A DNA stretch of 64,000 nucleotides. Source: JBBDIX01 sp050486225. Lineage in GTDB: Bacteria; Actinomycetota; Nitriliruptoria; Nitriliruptorales; Nitriliruptoraceae. Both the position numbers and the translations under genes were made by a program. Where the stretch lies: contig JBJHCV010000008.1 of assembly GCA_050486225.1 (NCBI GenBank), forward strand, positions 78,446 to 142,445, written 5' to 3'. A model generated the notes under the pieces. It saw nothing but the letters and a program-made list of their open reading frames with translations, was not told the origin of the DNA and made no database searches. Positions 16,230-25,076 of this stretch are shown one piece after another. Numbering within the stretch: the first letter of the stretch is position 1; every line of letters begins with the position of its first letter.

Positions 16230-17917
16230 TGGTCGGTGAGACCTCCGGCCCCGAGCGAACCGACGCGGATCCCGCCGAGTCGCAGCCGCCGCCGCGGATG
16301 AACCCGCCCGTGCGGCGACGACAGACGGCCACGTTCGACGACGGACCGGTGCGGTTCGTGTTCGCGTCGGTCGCCATGGGGTGGCGTTGGCTCGTGCGGA
16401 TGCGCACGGCCCTCATCCTGCTCGGGGTGCTCGGGCTGATGACGGCAGTCGCGACCGCGGTACCGCAGGCGCCCAACGTCCCCAGCACCGTCGAGGCATG
16501 GCTCGCCGGGGAGGAGGGTCCGGGCGCCGGGGTGTCGGAGATCCTGTGGGCCGTGGGAGCGTTCGACGTCTACGGGTCGCCGGCGTTCCTCGCGCTGCTG
16601 CTGGCCCTGTTCCTCAGCCTCACCGCCTGCCTCATCCCGCGCATCCGCGCCTGGGTGCGACTCGTGCGACACAGTCGCCCACCGCTGCTGCGCTTCGACA
16701 CCGGCGAGCCCAGGGCTGGGTTCGAGACCGACACGAACCGCGACGACGTCCTGTCGATCGCCTCGCAGCTGCTCGGGGAACGACGCTGGCGGGTACGAGC
16801 CTCGGGTGCCGAGGACGACGTGGTCCCCCAGGTCGTCGGAGAGAAGGGCCTGTGGAGTCGCGAGGGTGGCAGCCTCGTGTTCCACCTCAGCTTCTACGTG
16901 CTGCTCGCGGCCATCGTGTTCGGCCAACTGCTCAGCTTCGAAGGGCAACGCGGTGTCATCGAGGGCGAACCCGGTTTCGCCGACACCGAGGTGTCCTACT
17001 GGACCTACCGCCCCGGCCGATGGTTCGACGGGGCCGACCACGCCGGGTGGCGCCTCGACCTCGAACGGTTCCACGTCGACTGGATCCGCGACCCGCACGC
17101 TCCGGGGGCCGGCCAGCCGACGACGTTCGCCTCAGAGGTGCTCGTCACGCCGGCGGACGGCGGCGAACCGTTCCTCGCCACGGTCGAGGGCAACCGGCCG
17201 CTGGTGGTCGACGGCATGAAGATCCACCAGCTCGACTGGGGCTACGCACCGCTGATCGAGATCGAGGTCGACGGGCAGGTCGTGCACTCTGCGTTCCTCA
17301 CGACCGTGGCGAACGACGACGGTGCCTTCCGGGGTGCGGCCAAGGCACCCGCCGCGGATCCGGACGTCGGGCTGGAACTCGAACTGTTCCCGTTCGCCCC
17401 CGACGGTGACGACGGCTGGCCCCGACTCACCGGCGCGCCCTGGGACGACGCGCCGCTGCTCGTCTACCACCAGTGGCGCGGTGACCTGCAGCTCGAGCGC
17501 ACCCAGCAGCTGATCACCGAACTGGCCACCGACCTCCTCGAGGCCGAGGGCGTGGGCTTCCTGCGGCCCGGTCAGGAGGCCGAACTGGCGGGGGTGACGG
17601 TGCGGTTCGTCGAACTGCGCCGGTGGGTGGGGTTCCAGGTCAGCACGCGACCCCAGATCCCGTGGCTGCTCGTCGGATCGGCGCTGCTCGTGGTCGGACT
17701 GGTGCCCGCGCTGTACGCCTACCGGCGTCGCCTGTGGGTCGTCGTGCGTCCGGGTGACGGCGACGGACGTACCCTCGTGCACGTCCACGGACGCGCTTTC
17801 CAGCGAGCCGACGCCTTCGAGGAGGAGTGCACGGCCCTGGCCCGTGAACTCGCCGGCCGGCTCGAACGTCCGTCACCCCGTCCCGAAGTGGGGGCGGTGT
17901 CCGGCACGGAGACATGA
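16229..17917 (+). CDS. resB: System II cytochrome c maturation protein ResB/Ccs1
   Basis: A 562-residue ResB-family protein. After a basic Pro-rich cytoplasmic leader come helices near residues 55-75 (RTALILLGVLGLMTAVATAVP), 105-130 and 215-235 (SFYVLLAAIVFGQLL). A large extracytoplasmic domain containing the conserved VDGMKIHQLDWGYAP follows, and a final helix precedes a cytoplasmic tail (PWLLVGSALLVVGLVPALYAYRRRLWV). ResB joins ResC/CcsB in the heme lyase that attaches heme to CxxCH motifs. The ATG overlaps the ccdA stop, and its own end overlaps the next start by four bases. Confidence 0.9.
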   Translation: MVGETSGPERTDADPAESQPPPRMNPPVRRRQTATFDDGPVRFVFASVAMGWRWLVRMRTALILLGVLGLMTAVATAVPQAPNVPSTVEAWLAGEEGPGAGVSEILWAVGAFDVYGSPAFLALLLALFLSLTACLIPRIRAWVRLVRHSRPPLLRFDTGEPRAGFETDTNRDDVLSIASQLLGERRWRVRASGAEDDVVPQVVGEKGLWSREGGSLVFHLSFYVLLAAIVFGQLLSFEGQRGVIEGEPGFADTEVSYWTYRPGRWFDGADHAGWRLDLERFHVDWIRDPHAPGAGQPTTFASEVLVTPADGGEPFLATVEGNRPLVVDGMKIHQLDWGYAPLIEIEVDGQVVHSAFLTTVANDDGAFRGAAKAPAADPDVGLELELFPFAPDGDDGWPRLTGAPWDDAPLLVYHQWRGDLQLERTQQLITELATDLLEAEGVGFLRPGQEAELAGVTVRFVELRRWVGFQVSTRPQIPWLLVGSALLVVGLVPALYAYRRRLWVVVRPGDGDGRTLVHVHGRAFQRADAFEEECTALARELAGRLERPSPRPEVGAVSGTET

Positions 17918-19095
17918 TGAACGAACAGCTCGCCGAGATCTCCCGGATCCTCTACTCGCCGGTGACCATCGCGCTGTACTTCGCGGCGGCGTTCACGTAC
18001 CTCTACTCGTTGACCACCACCGTCGGTCGGCGCGAGTCAGCGGTACGCGGCCGACGCGCCCAGATGGCCGGTGCGGCTCTCGCCGTGCTCGGCATCGGCG
18101 CCCACGTCGCCCACGAGGTCGTGCGCGGGTTCGCACAGAACCGCTTCCCGCTGGGCAACATGTTCGAGGTCACGTCACTGATGGCGCTCGTCGGGGTCGC
18201 CGGCGGGGTCGGCTACCTCCAGTTCGTGCGTCGACGCGGAGAGCTCAACGGGTTCGTGCTGCTCGCCGGTGGACTGCTGATGGCGTTCGCCGGGCTCATG
18301 TACTCCGAGCCCGGACCGCTGATGCCCATCCTCGACACCTGGTGGCGACACTTCCACGTGTCCCTGCTCGTCGGGGCGATGGGCGTGTTCGCGGCCGGCT
18401 TCGTGTTCAACTCGCTGTACCTGCTGCGCGAACGCGCGGACCGACGCCTCGAGGCGCACGCGCGGGTGCCCGTGGCCCACGGCGCCGAGTCCGGTTCGCA
18501 GCCCGACGACGGGCGCGTCGATGGACTGGAGGATCACGAGGACGACGTGCCCGGCGGGCCCGGTTCCCCGGCTGCACTCGATCCCTCGACCTTCGCCGCA
18601 CAGAGACGGGGCACGTCGGCCCTGTGGCTCGCCGTCGGGACCTTCGTCGGGACCGGACTCATCTCCTGGGTGTTCATCGTCAGCGCGACGGACAGCACCC
18701 GGGGGGTCGCCCGGTTCCTGGCGATCAACCTGGTGATGGTCGCGGCTGCCCTGGTCGCCCGGTGGTTCGTGCCGTACCTGCCGGCCGCCGACGCCCTCGA
18801 CGGGTTGGCCCACCGCACGATCGTGTTCGCCTTCGTGATGTGGACCGTGGGAACGATCGCAGGGGCCATGTGGGCCGAGCAGAGCTGGGGACGCTTCTGG
18901 GGTTGGGACCCCAAGGAGACCGGTGCGTTCCTGACCTGGATCGCGTACGCGGGCTACCTGCACGCTCGGGCGACGCGCGGGGTCCGAGGGCGTCGCGCCG
19001 CGTGGATCGGCGTCGGGGCGTTCCTCACCCTGATGGCCACCTACCTGATCGCGAACTACGTCATCGTCGGGCTGCACTCGTACGCGGGTCTCTGA
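17914..19095 (+). CDS. ccsB: System II heme-handling protein ResC/CcsB
   Basis: A 393-residue CcmC/CcsA-superfamily membrane protein. The signature Trp-rich motif is present as WGRFWGWDPKETGAFLTW, with conserved histidines in AHVAHEVVRG, AHRTIVF and GLHSY that serve as external or membrane heme ligands in this family. Residues about 185-225 form a hydrophilic acidic insertion (PDDGRVDGLEDHEDDVPGGPG) between membrane halves. It exports heme and, with ResB, ligates it to apocytochrome c. The start is the first of two adjacent ATGs, overlapping the resB stop. The gene ends nine bases from convergent menE. Confidence 0.92.
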   Translation: MMNEQLAEISRILYSPVTIALYFAAAFTYLYSLTTTVGRRESAVRGRRAQMAGAALAVLGIGAHVAHEVVRGFAQNRFPLGNMFEVTSLMALVGVAGGVGYLQFVRRRGELNGFVLLAGGLLMAFAGLMYSEPGPLMPILDTWWRHFHVSLLVGAMGVFAAGFVFNSLYLLRERADRRLEAHARVPVAHGAESGSQPDDGRVDGLEDHEDDVPGGPGSPAALDPSTFAAQRRGTSALWLAVGTFVGTGLISWVFIVSATDSTRGVARFLAINLVMVAAALVARWFVPYLPAADALDGLAHRTIVFAFVMWTVGTIAGAMWAEQSWGRFWGWDPKETGAFLTWIAYAGYLHARATRGVRGRRAAWIGVGAFLTLMATYLIANYVIVGLHSYAGL

Positions 19096-19104
19096 CCCGG
19101 CGCG

Positions 19105-20298
19105 TCAGTCCCGCAACCCGCGTTCGACGACGCCACGCACGTCGTCGTGTCGCAGCTTGCCCATCGGATCGTGTGGCAGCGCATCGGTGATCACGATGCG
19201 CCGGGGAGCCCATGCGGCCGGATGGTGGCGACGGACGTGATCGCGCACGGCCTCCAGCGTCACCGGCGGCGCGCCCGGCTCGGGGACCACCACGGCGACG
19301 ACCGTCTCGCCCCACTCCTCGTCCGGCCAGCCGCCGACCACGGCGTCGCGGATCCCCGGGTGGCTGCGCAGGGTGTTGGCGACCGCCCCGGCGGGCACGT
19401 TCTCGCCACCCGTCACCACGACGTCGTCGGCGCGGCCGTCGACGTGCACGCAACCGTCCGTCACTGATCCGACGTCGCCCGTCACGAACCAGCCCTCGTC
19501 GTCGAGCACGTCGACGGCATCGGGATGCAGTCCCGTGAGGAGCACGGGACCACGGACGCGCAGCCGCGAGTCGCGGGTGACCGACACCTCGACGCCGTCG
19601 AGTGGGAACCCGTCGTACACGCACCCGCCGCACGTCTCGGTCATGCCGTAGGACCGCACGACCCGTACGCCCCGTCGTTCGGCCGCCGCGACCGCGGCGT
19701 CGTCGACGGGGCCCCCACCGACCAGGATCGTGTCCACGGCGCCCAGCACGTCAGGCGCCTCCGCGACGATCCGGCGCAGCTGGGTGGACACGAGCGACAC
19801 GATCCATCCGCCCGGAGCGCCGATGTGCTCAGGGTCGTCGACGACCACCGGCTCCGTCCCGCACTCCCATGCCCGGAGGAACACCTGGATCCCGGCGACG
19901 TGGTGCGCAGGCAGGGTCAGCACGAAGCGGGCGCCGGGGCCCACACCGAGCCGGTCGAGCGAGGCCCGCGTCGAGGCGGCCAGCGCCTCGTGGGACAGCA
20001 CGACGCCGCGAGGCTCGCCGGTGGAGCCCGACGTCGTCACCACCAGCGCGGTGCCGTCGACGACCTCGTGGGACGCCTCGAGGTCACGTTCCACCAGACC
20101 CGATGCGGTGTGCTCGACGATGCGGGCAGGTCGGTGTCGCGCCAGGATCGCCGCGACGTGGTCGGCGGTCCCGTCGGCGCTCCGTCCCGCTGGAGCCCAG
20201 GGAAGCGGCAGTACCGCGTCGCCGGCGTCCCACAGGGCGCGCAGGCGTTCGCCGAACCGTTCGGGGGGGACCCGGAGGGCGACGAGGCGAGTGGGCAC
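19105..20298 (-). CDS. menE: o-Succinylbenzoate-CoA ligase
   Basis: A 397-residue AMP-forming ligase, shorter than general acyl-CoA synthetases, as usual for MenE. The P-loop is VVTTSGSTGEPRGVVL, followed by RSYGMTETCGGCVYDG, the TGDVG hinge, GRADDVVVTGGENV and the terminal lysine in PHDPMGKLRHDDV. It activates o-succinylbenzoate for ring closure by MenB. It is divergent from menB (101-base spacer, 20299-20399) and starts with GTG. The men gene context decides against other ligase specificities. Confidence 0.9.
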   Translation of the reverse strand: MPTRLVALRVPPERFGERLRALWDAGDAVLPLPWAPAGRSADGTADHVAAILARHRPARIVEHTASGLVERDLEASHEVVDGTALVVTTSGSTGEPRGVVLSHEALAASTRASLDRLGVGPGARFVLTLPAHHVAGIQVFLRAWECGTEPVVVDDPEHIGAPGGWIVSLVSTQLRRIVAEAPDVLGAVDTILVGGGPVDDAAVAAAERRGVRVVRSYGMTETCGGCVYDGFPLDGVEVSVTRDSRLRVRGPVLLTGLHPDAVDVLDDEGWFVTGDVGSVTDGCVHVDGRADDVVVTGGENVPAGAVANTLRSHPGIRDAVVGGWPDEEWGETVVAVVVPEPGAPPVTLEAVRDHVRRHHPAAWAPRRIVITDALPHDPMGKLRHDDVRGVVERGLRD

Positions 20299-20399
20299 TG
20301 GAGCCTCGGGACGTGGTCGGCGAGACGTGCAGGTCGTCTTCGCTAGCGTAGATCGTGCGGTGGGCGTCGCCCACGCCGCAGGGCCGAGGAGGTCGGCGC

Positions 20400-21308
20400 A
20401 TGGTGTCCGAACTGTTCGCCGACGACCGGTGGCGGACGATCGAGGGCTTCGAGGACCTGACCGACGTCACCTACCACCGGTGTGTCGACCAGCCCACCGT
20501 GCGCATCGCCCTGGACCGGCCCGAGGTTCGAAACGCCTTCCGGCCGCACACCGTCGACGAACTGGTGCGCACCCTGGAGCACGCCCGGACCAGCGCAGAC
20601 GTCGGGTGTGTCCTGCTGACCGGCAACGGACCCTCGCCCCGGGACGGGGGCTGGGCGTTCTGTTCGGGTGGCGACCAGCGCATCCGCGGACGTGACGGCT
20701 ACCGGTACGACGACGGTGACGACTCCGACGACGGGACCGCCGCAGCGGCCCGTCTGGGTCGGCTGCACATCCTCGAGGTCCAACGGTTGATCCGCTTCAT
20801 GCCGAAGGTCGTGCTGTGCGTGGTGCCGGGTTGGGCGGCCGGCGGCGGCCACTCGCTGCACGTCGTGTGTGACCTGACACTCGCGAGTCGGCAGCACGCA
20901 CGGTTCCGGCAGACCGACCTCGACGTCGCCTCGTTCGACGGTGGGTTCGGGTCCGCGTACCTCGCGCGGCAGGTCGGCCAGAAGTTCGCGCGCGAGATCT
21001 TCTTCCTCGGGGACACGTACGACGCCGAACAGGCGCACCGGATGGGGATGGTCAACGCGGTGGTCGACCACGATCGGCTCGAGGACGTCGCGCTCGAGTG
21101 GGCGGCCCGCATCAACGCCAAGTCCCCGACCGCGACCCGCATGCTGAAGTTCGCGCTCAACCTGGTGGACGACGGACTCGTCGGACAGCAGATGTTCGCG
21201 GGTGAGGCGACCCGCCTCGCCTACGGGACCGACGAGGCCGTCGAGGGACGCGACTCGTTCCTCGAGAAGCGTCCTCCCGACTGGTCCGGCACCCCCTACC
21301 ACTACTGA
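20400..21308 (+). CDS. menB: 1,4-Dihydroxy-2-naphthoyl-CoA synthase
   Basis: A 302-residue crotonase-fold enzyme that performs the Dieckmann-type cyclisation of o-succinylbenzoyl-CoA. Family markers are the RPEVRNAFRPHTVDEL region, the oxyanion-hole segments AFCSGGDQRIRG and PGWAAGGGHSLHVVCDL, SFDGGFGSAYLARQVG, and the C-terminal EGRDSFLEKRPPDW. AGGAGG lies seven bases before the ATG at 20400. TAGCGT at 20344-20349 may be the -10 box, so menB and menE share a divergent promoter region. Confidence 0.93.
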   Translation: MVSELFADDRWRTIEGFEDLTDVTYHRCVDQPTVRIALDRPEVRNAFRPHTVDELVRTLEHARTSADVGCVLLTGNGPSPRDGGWAFCSGGDQRIRGRDGYRYDDGDDSDDGTAAAARLGRLHILEVQRLIRFMPKVVLCVVPGWAAGGGHSLHVVCDLTLASRQHARFRQTDLDVASFDGGFGSAYLARQVGQKFAREIFFLGDTYDAEQAHRMGMVNAVVDHDRLEDVALEWAARINAKSPTATRMLKFALNLVDDGLVGQQMFAGEATRLAYGTDEAVEGRDSFLEKRPPDWSGTPYHY

Positions 21309-21357
21309 CGCCAGTCCGCCCGCCGACGCGGGCGCACGCGACAGGACCTCACCACCC

Positions 21358-22287
21358 ATGCGTGCACACCTCGAGGCAGCACGTCCCCGAACGCTGCCGG
21401 CAGCGGTCGCTCCCGTCGTCGTGGGGACGGCCGCGGCGCAGCAGGCGCCCGCCGACCTGTCGTTGGGACGGGCCGCGCTGGCACTGGTCGTCGCGCTCGC
21501 GCTGCAGGTCGCGGTCAACTACGCGAACGACCTGTTCGACGGGCTGAAGGGCGTCGACACGGAGCAGCGCACCGGTCCGCGGCGCGCGGTGGCCAGTGGG
21601 CTCATCAGCCCTCGGGCCATGGCCTGGTCGACCGGGGCCGCACTGTCCGTCGCGGCGCTGGCCGGCCTGGCGCTCGCGTGGCTCGTCGGGTGGGAACTGC
21701 TGATCGTGGGTGCCGTCGCCATCGTCGCCGCACTCGGCTACTCGGGCGGTCGACGTCCCTACGCGTCACGTGGGCTGGGCGAGGTGAGCGTGTTCGTGTT
21801 CTTCGGGCTGGTCGCCACCGTCGGGTCGCAGTACGTGCAGGACGGACACGTCGGCACGGTGGCGCTCGTCGCGTCGGTGCCCGTCGGACTCGTGGCCGTC
21901 GGTCTGCTGGTGGTGAACAACCTGCGCGACATCCCGACGGACGAACGGGCCGGAAAGCGCACCCTCGCGGTGCGGCTGGGTGATGCCTCGACGCGGGCCC
22001 TGTTCACGGCCCTGCTGGTCGGGTCGCTCGTCGGGATCGGGGCGGTGGGCGTGGCCGCAGGCACCCCGTGGCCGCTGCTGGGGCTCGTCGCGGCGCCACT
22101 CGCGCTGCGGGCCGTCGCCGTGGTGCGTGGGGGAGCGGCCGGGCGCGACCTCGTCCCCGCACTGGAGCAGACCGCACGGTTCCAGCTGCTGCTGGCGTTC
22201 GGGGTCGCACTCGGCCTGCTGGTCGCGGGGACCTCGGGCCCCGGGCTGGCGCTGGACGTCGGGTCGGTGACCGGAGTCGTGACGTGA
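21358..22287 (+). CDS. menA: 1,4-Dihydroxy-2-naphthoate polyprenyltransferase
   Basis: A 309-residue UbiA-superfamily membrane enzyme with about eight to nine helices that attaches the polyprenyl tail to dihydroxynaphthoate, giving demethylmenaquinone. The first Asp-rich motif is NYANDLFDGLKGVD and the second NNLRDIPTDERAGKRTLAVRLG, the latter specific to MenA. The substrate tail is presumably made by the polyprenyl diphosphate synthase at 44680. The ATG is 49 bases after menB, and the end overlaps the menC GTG. Confidence 0.93.
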   Translation: MRAHLEAARPRTLPAAVAPVVVGTAAAQQAPADLSLGRAALALVVALALQVAVNYANDLFDGLKGVDTEQRTGPRRAVASGLISPRAMAWSTGAALSVAALAGLALAWLVGWELLIVGAVAIVAALGYSGGRRPYASRGLGEVSVFVFFGLVATVGSQYVQDGHVGTVALVASVPVGLVAVGLLVVNNLRDIPTDERAGKRTLAVRLGDASTRALFTALLVGSLVGIGAVGVAAGTPWPLLGLVAAPLALRAVAVVRGGAAGRDLVPALEQTARFQLLLAFGVALGLLVAGTSGPGLALDVGSVTGVVT

Positions 22288-23285
22288 TCCCCACCCTCGT
22301 GGTGCACCCGTTCCGTGTCCCCATGCGACTGCGCTTCCGGCGTGTCGAGCACCGCGACGGGATGCTCGTGCACGGGCCCGCAGGATGGTCGGAGTTCTCG
22401 CCGTTCCCCGACTACGGATCCGAGTACGCCTCGCGCTGGCTCGCTGCCGCCCTCGAGTCCGCGACCGAGGCCCCTCCTGCGCCTGTGCGGGACACCGTCG
22501 CGGTGAACGCGACGGTCCCGGCCGTCGGTCCCGAACGCGCCTTCGACCTCGTCCGAGCCTCCGGGTGCTCGACGGCCAAGGTCAAGGTGGCCGAGCCGGG
22601 CCAGGACCTGTCCGACGACGTGGACCGCGTCGCCGCGGTGCGCGATGCCCTCGGGCCCGACGGGCACGTGCGGATCGACGCCAACGGTGGATGGGACCTC
22701 GAGACGGCCGTGCTGTCGGTGCGTCGGCTCGCGGCGGTGGCGGGGGGTCTCGAGTACGCCGAACAGCCGTGCGGCACCGTGGAGGAGCTCGCCGCCCTGC
22801 GCCGGCGGGTCGACGTCCCGATCGCGGCGGACGAGTCGATCCGCACCGGGGACGATCCGATCCGGGTCGCACGCCTCGGCGCCGCGGACCTGGTCGTCGT
22901 CAAGGTGCAGCCGCTCGGTGGGATCACCCGGGTGCTCGAGGTCGTGGAACAGTGCGGGCTGCCCGCGGTCGTGTCGTCGGCGGTCGAGACCTCGGTGGGC
23001 CTGGCGGCCGGGGTCGCACTGGCCGCCGCGCTGCCACACCTGCCGTACGCGTGCGGGCTGGGTACGGCGACGCTGCTGGCCTCCGACGTCGTCCACGAGC
23101 CCCTCGTCCCCGTCGCGGGTCACCTGCCCGTGCGCCCGGTGGAACCCGCACCCGACCTGCTGGCGGCCGCCCGGCCCTCGGACGAGGATGCGGCGATGCT
23201 GCTCGCGCGGTTCGATGCCGCGGCGCGGCACCTCGAGGGTGTCCCCGGCGAGATCGCTCGTGGTCGCGTGGACGGAGGTCGATGA
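22284..23285 (+). CDS. menC: o-Succinylbenzoate synthase
   Basis: A 333-residue enolase-superfamily dehydratase forming o-succinylbenzoate from SHCHC. The catalytic lysine pair region is CSTAKVKVAEPG, the metal ligands are in RIDANGGW, EYAEQPC and IAADESI, and the opposite lysine is in VVVKVQPLGG. The GTG start overlaps the menA stop by three bases, which is normal coupling in this operon. The protein matches the short actinobacterial MenC type rather than the longer E. coli form. Confidence 0.9.
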   Translation: MIPTLVVHPFRVPMRLRFRRVEHRDGMLVHGPAGWSEFSPFPDYGSEYASRWLAAALESATEAPPAPVRDTVAVNATVPAVGPERAFDLVRASGCSTAKVKVAEPGQDLSDDVDRVAAVRDALGPDGHVRIDANGGWDLETAVLSVRRLAAVAGGLEYAEQPCGTVEELAALRRRVDVPIAADESIRTGDDPIRVARLGAADLVVVKVQPLGGITRVLEVVEQCGLPAVVSSAVETSVGLAAGVALAAALPHLPYACGLGTATLLASDVVHEPLVPVAGHLPVRPVEPAPDLLAAARPSDEDAAMLLARFDAAARHLEGVPGEIARGRVDGGR

Positions 23286-25039
23286 TGGATGCCCCCAACC
23301 CGGCGACGGCCGCTGCCCGGGTGCTGGTCGACGAGTTCGCTCGACTCGGGGTCGGACACGCCGTGCTCGCCCCGGGGTCTCGCTCGGCCGCGCTCGCGTT
23401 CGCGCTGCACGACCACCCGGACATCGCCCTGCACGTGCACCCCGACGAGCGGTCGGCGGGGTTCGTCGCGATCGGCCTGGCGCGTGCCACTGGCCGGCCG
23501 GCGCTGGTGGTCACCACCAGCGGCTCGGCGGTCGCGAACCTGCACCCGTCGGTGATCGAGGCCGACGCCGATCGTGTGCCGATGCTGGTGATCAGCGCCG
23601 ACCGCCCCACGGAGCTGCGCCACACCGGAGCGAACCAGACCATCGACCAGGTCGGGCTCTTCGGCCGCGCGACCCGGTGGGCAGTCGACGTTCCCGCGAC
23701 CGAGGACCGAGCGGACGCGGTCGGCGTGTGGCGGTCGACGGCGTGTCGAGCCTTCGCTCACGCGATCGGTGTCGGGGGGCCACCGGGGCCCGTGCAGGTC
23801 AACGTCGCGTTCCGGGAGCCGACGGTGCCGACGACGGACGACGGACGCAGCCCGCCGGCCCCGTTCACGCACGACACGGCGGGGCGACCCGAGGGTCGGC
23901 CGTGGACCAGGGTGGGCCCAACCGCCCCGATGCCGACCGACAACGAAATCACGGAACTCGCAGACCTGGTCCGGGGGTGTCCGCGGGGGCTCCTGGTCGT
24001 GGGCCAGACGTCGTCCGGAACCGACGGACTCGTGGAACTCGCGACCGCTGCCGGGTGGCCGATCCTCGCGGAGCCAACGGGCACGATCCGATCGTCCGGG
24101 CGTGCGATCGCCCACGCCCACCACCTGGCCACCCACCCCGGGTTCCGTGCCGCACACCGACCCGACCTGGTCGTGCGCGTCGGGAGGTCGACCCTGTCGG
24201 CTGCGCTCGACGCGGCCCTCGACGGGCTGCCCCAGATCCTCGTCGACCGCGACGGTGTGTGGCTCGATCCCCGCCGGGGGCTGCACCGCATCGTCGTCGG
24301 GGACCCGGACGTGACCGCCGCACGTCTCGCCGCCCTGCTGTCCGAGGGCGGCGTCGCCGACGACGCGTGGTTCGACCGCTGGCGCGCAGCCGACGACGCC
24401 GTGGACGCCGCGATCGCCGGGTCGCTCGCGGGACGCACCGAGCCGACCGAACCGGGCATCGCCCGGGACGTCGCGGTGGCGGCTCCTGCCGGCGCGTTCG
24501 TCGTGGGGGCCTCGTCGATGCCGATGCGCGATCTCGACCGGTACGCGCCGTCCGGCGTCGAGGGAGCGTTCCTCGCGAATCGGGGCGCGTCGGGGATCGA
24601 CGGTCTCGTCTCGACGGCACTGGGGGTCGCGCTCGGGTCCGGTCGGCCGGTTGTCGGACTGACCGGGGACCTCGCGTTCCTCCACGACTCGAACGGGCTC
24701 CTGCTCGACGCGGGCCGGCCCGTGAGGCCCGTGGTGTTCGTGGTGGTCGACAACGATGGAGGCGGCATCTTCTCGTTCCTGCCCCAGGCGGCGTTCGACC
24801 CACCGTTCGAGCGGCTGTTCGGCACCCCCCACGGTCGCGACCTGTCGCACGTCGGCCGCCTCCACGGCGTGTCGTGGCGCACGGCCGAGGCGGCAGGCGA
24901 CGTGTCGCGGCTGGTCGCCGAGGGCCTCGGGCACGACGGGGTGTCGGTGGTGCACGTGCGCACCGACCGTCACGGGAACGTGGCCGTGCACCGTGCACTC
25001 GACGAGGCCGCGGCCGGGGCGCTCGACGGGCTGGTCTGA
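23285..25039 (+). CDS. menD: 2-Succinyl-5-enolpyruvyl-6-hydroxy-3-cyclohexene-1-carboxylate synthase
   Basis: A 584-residue thiamine-diphosphate enzyme that adds a succinyl semialdehyde unit from 2-oxoglutarate to isochorismate. Visible elements are the N-terminal APGSRSAALAFAL, the catalytic-Glu region HPDERSAGFVAIGLA, TTSGSAVANLHPSVIEA, SADRPTELRHTGANQTIDQ, and the ThDP/Mg segment GLTGDLAFLHDSNGLL followed by DNDGGGIFSFLPQA. Two ATGs overlap the menC stop; the second (23285) was preferred because GGAGG lies six bases before it. It is convergent with menF across 37 bases. Confidence 0.93.
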   Translation: MDAPNPATAAARVLVDEFARLGVGHAVLAPGSRSAALAFALHDHPDIALHVHPDERSAGFVAIGLARATGRPALVVTTSGSAVANLHPSVIEADADRVPMLVISADRPTELRHTGANQTIDQVGLFGRATRWAVDVPATEDRADAVGVWRSTACRAFAHAIGVGGPPGPVQVNVAFREPTVPTTDDGRSPPAPFTHDTAGRPEGRPWTRVGPTAPMPTDNEITELADLVRGCPRGLLVVGQTSSGTDGLVELATAAGWPILAEPTGTIRSSGRAIAHAHHLATHPGFRAAHRPDLVVRVGRSTLSAALDAALDGLPQILVDRDGVWLDPRRGLHRIVVGDPDVTAARLAALLSEGGVADDAWFDRWRAADDAVDAAIAGSLAGRTEPTEPGIARDVAVAAPAGAFVVGASSMPMRDLDRYAPSGVEGAFLANRGASGIDGLVSTALGVALGSGRPVVGLTGDLAFLHDSNGLLLDAGRPVRPVVFVVVDNDGGGIFSFLPQAAFDPPFERLFGTPHGRDLSHVGRLHGVSWRTAEAAGDVSRLVAEGLGHDGVSVVHVRTDRHGNVAVHRALDEAAAGALDGLV

Positions 25040-25076
25040 CCCTCGGATCCACCCGGCGGCGACGGCCGTGTCCGGG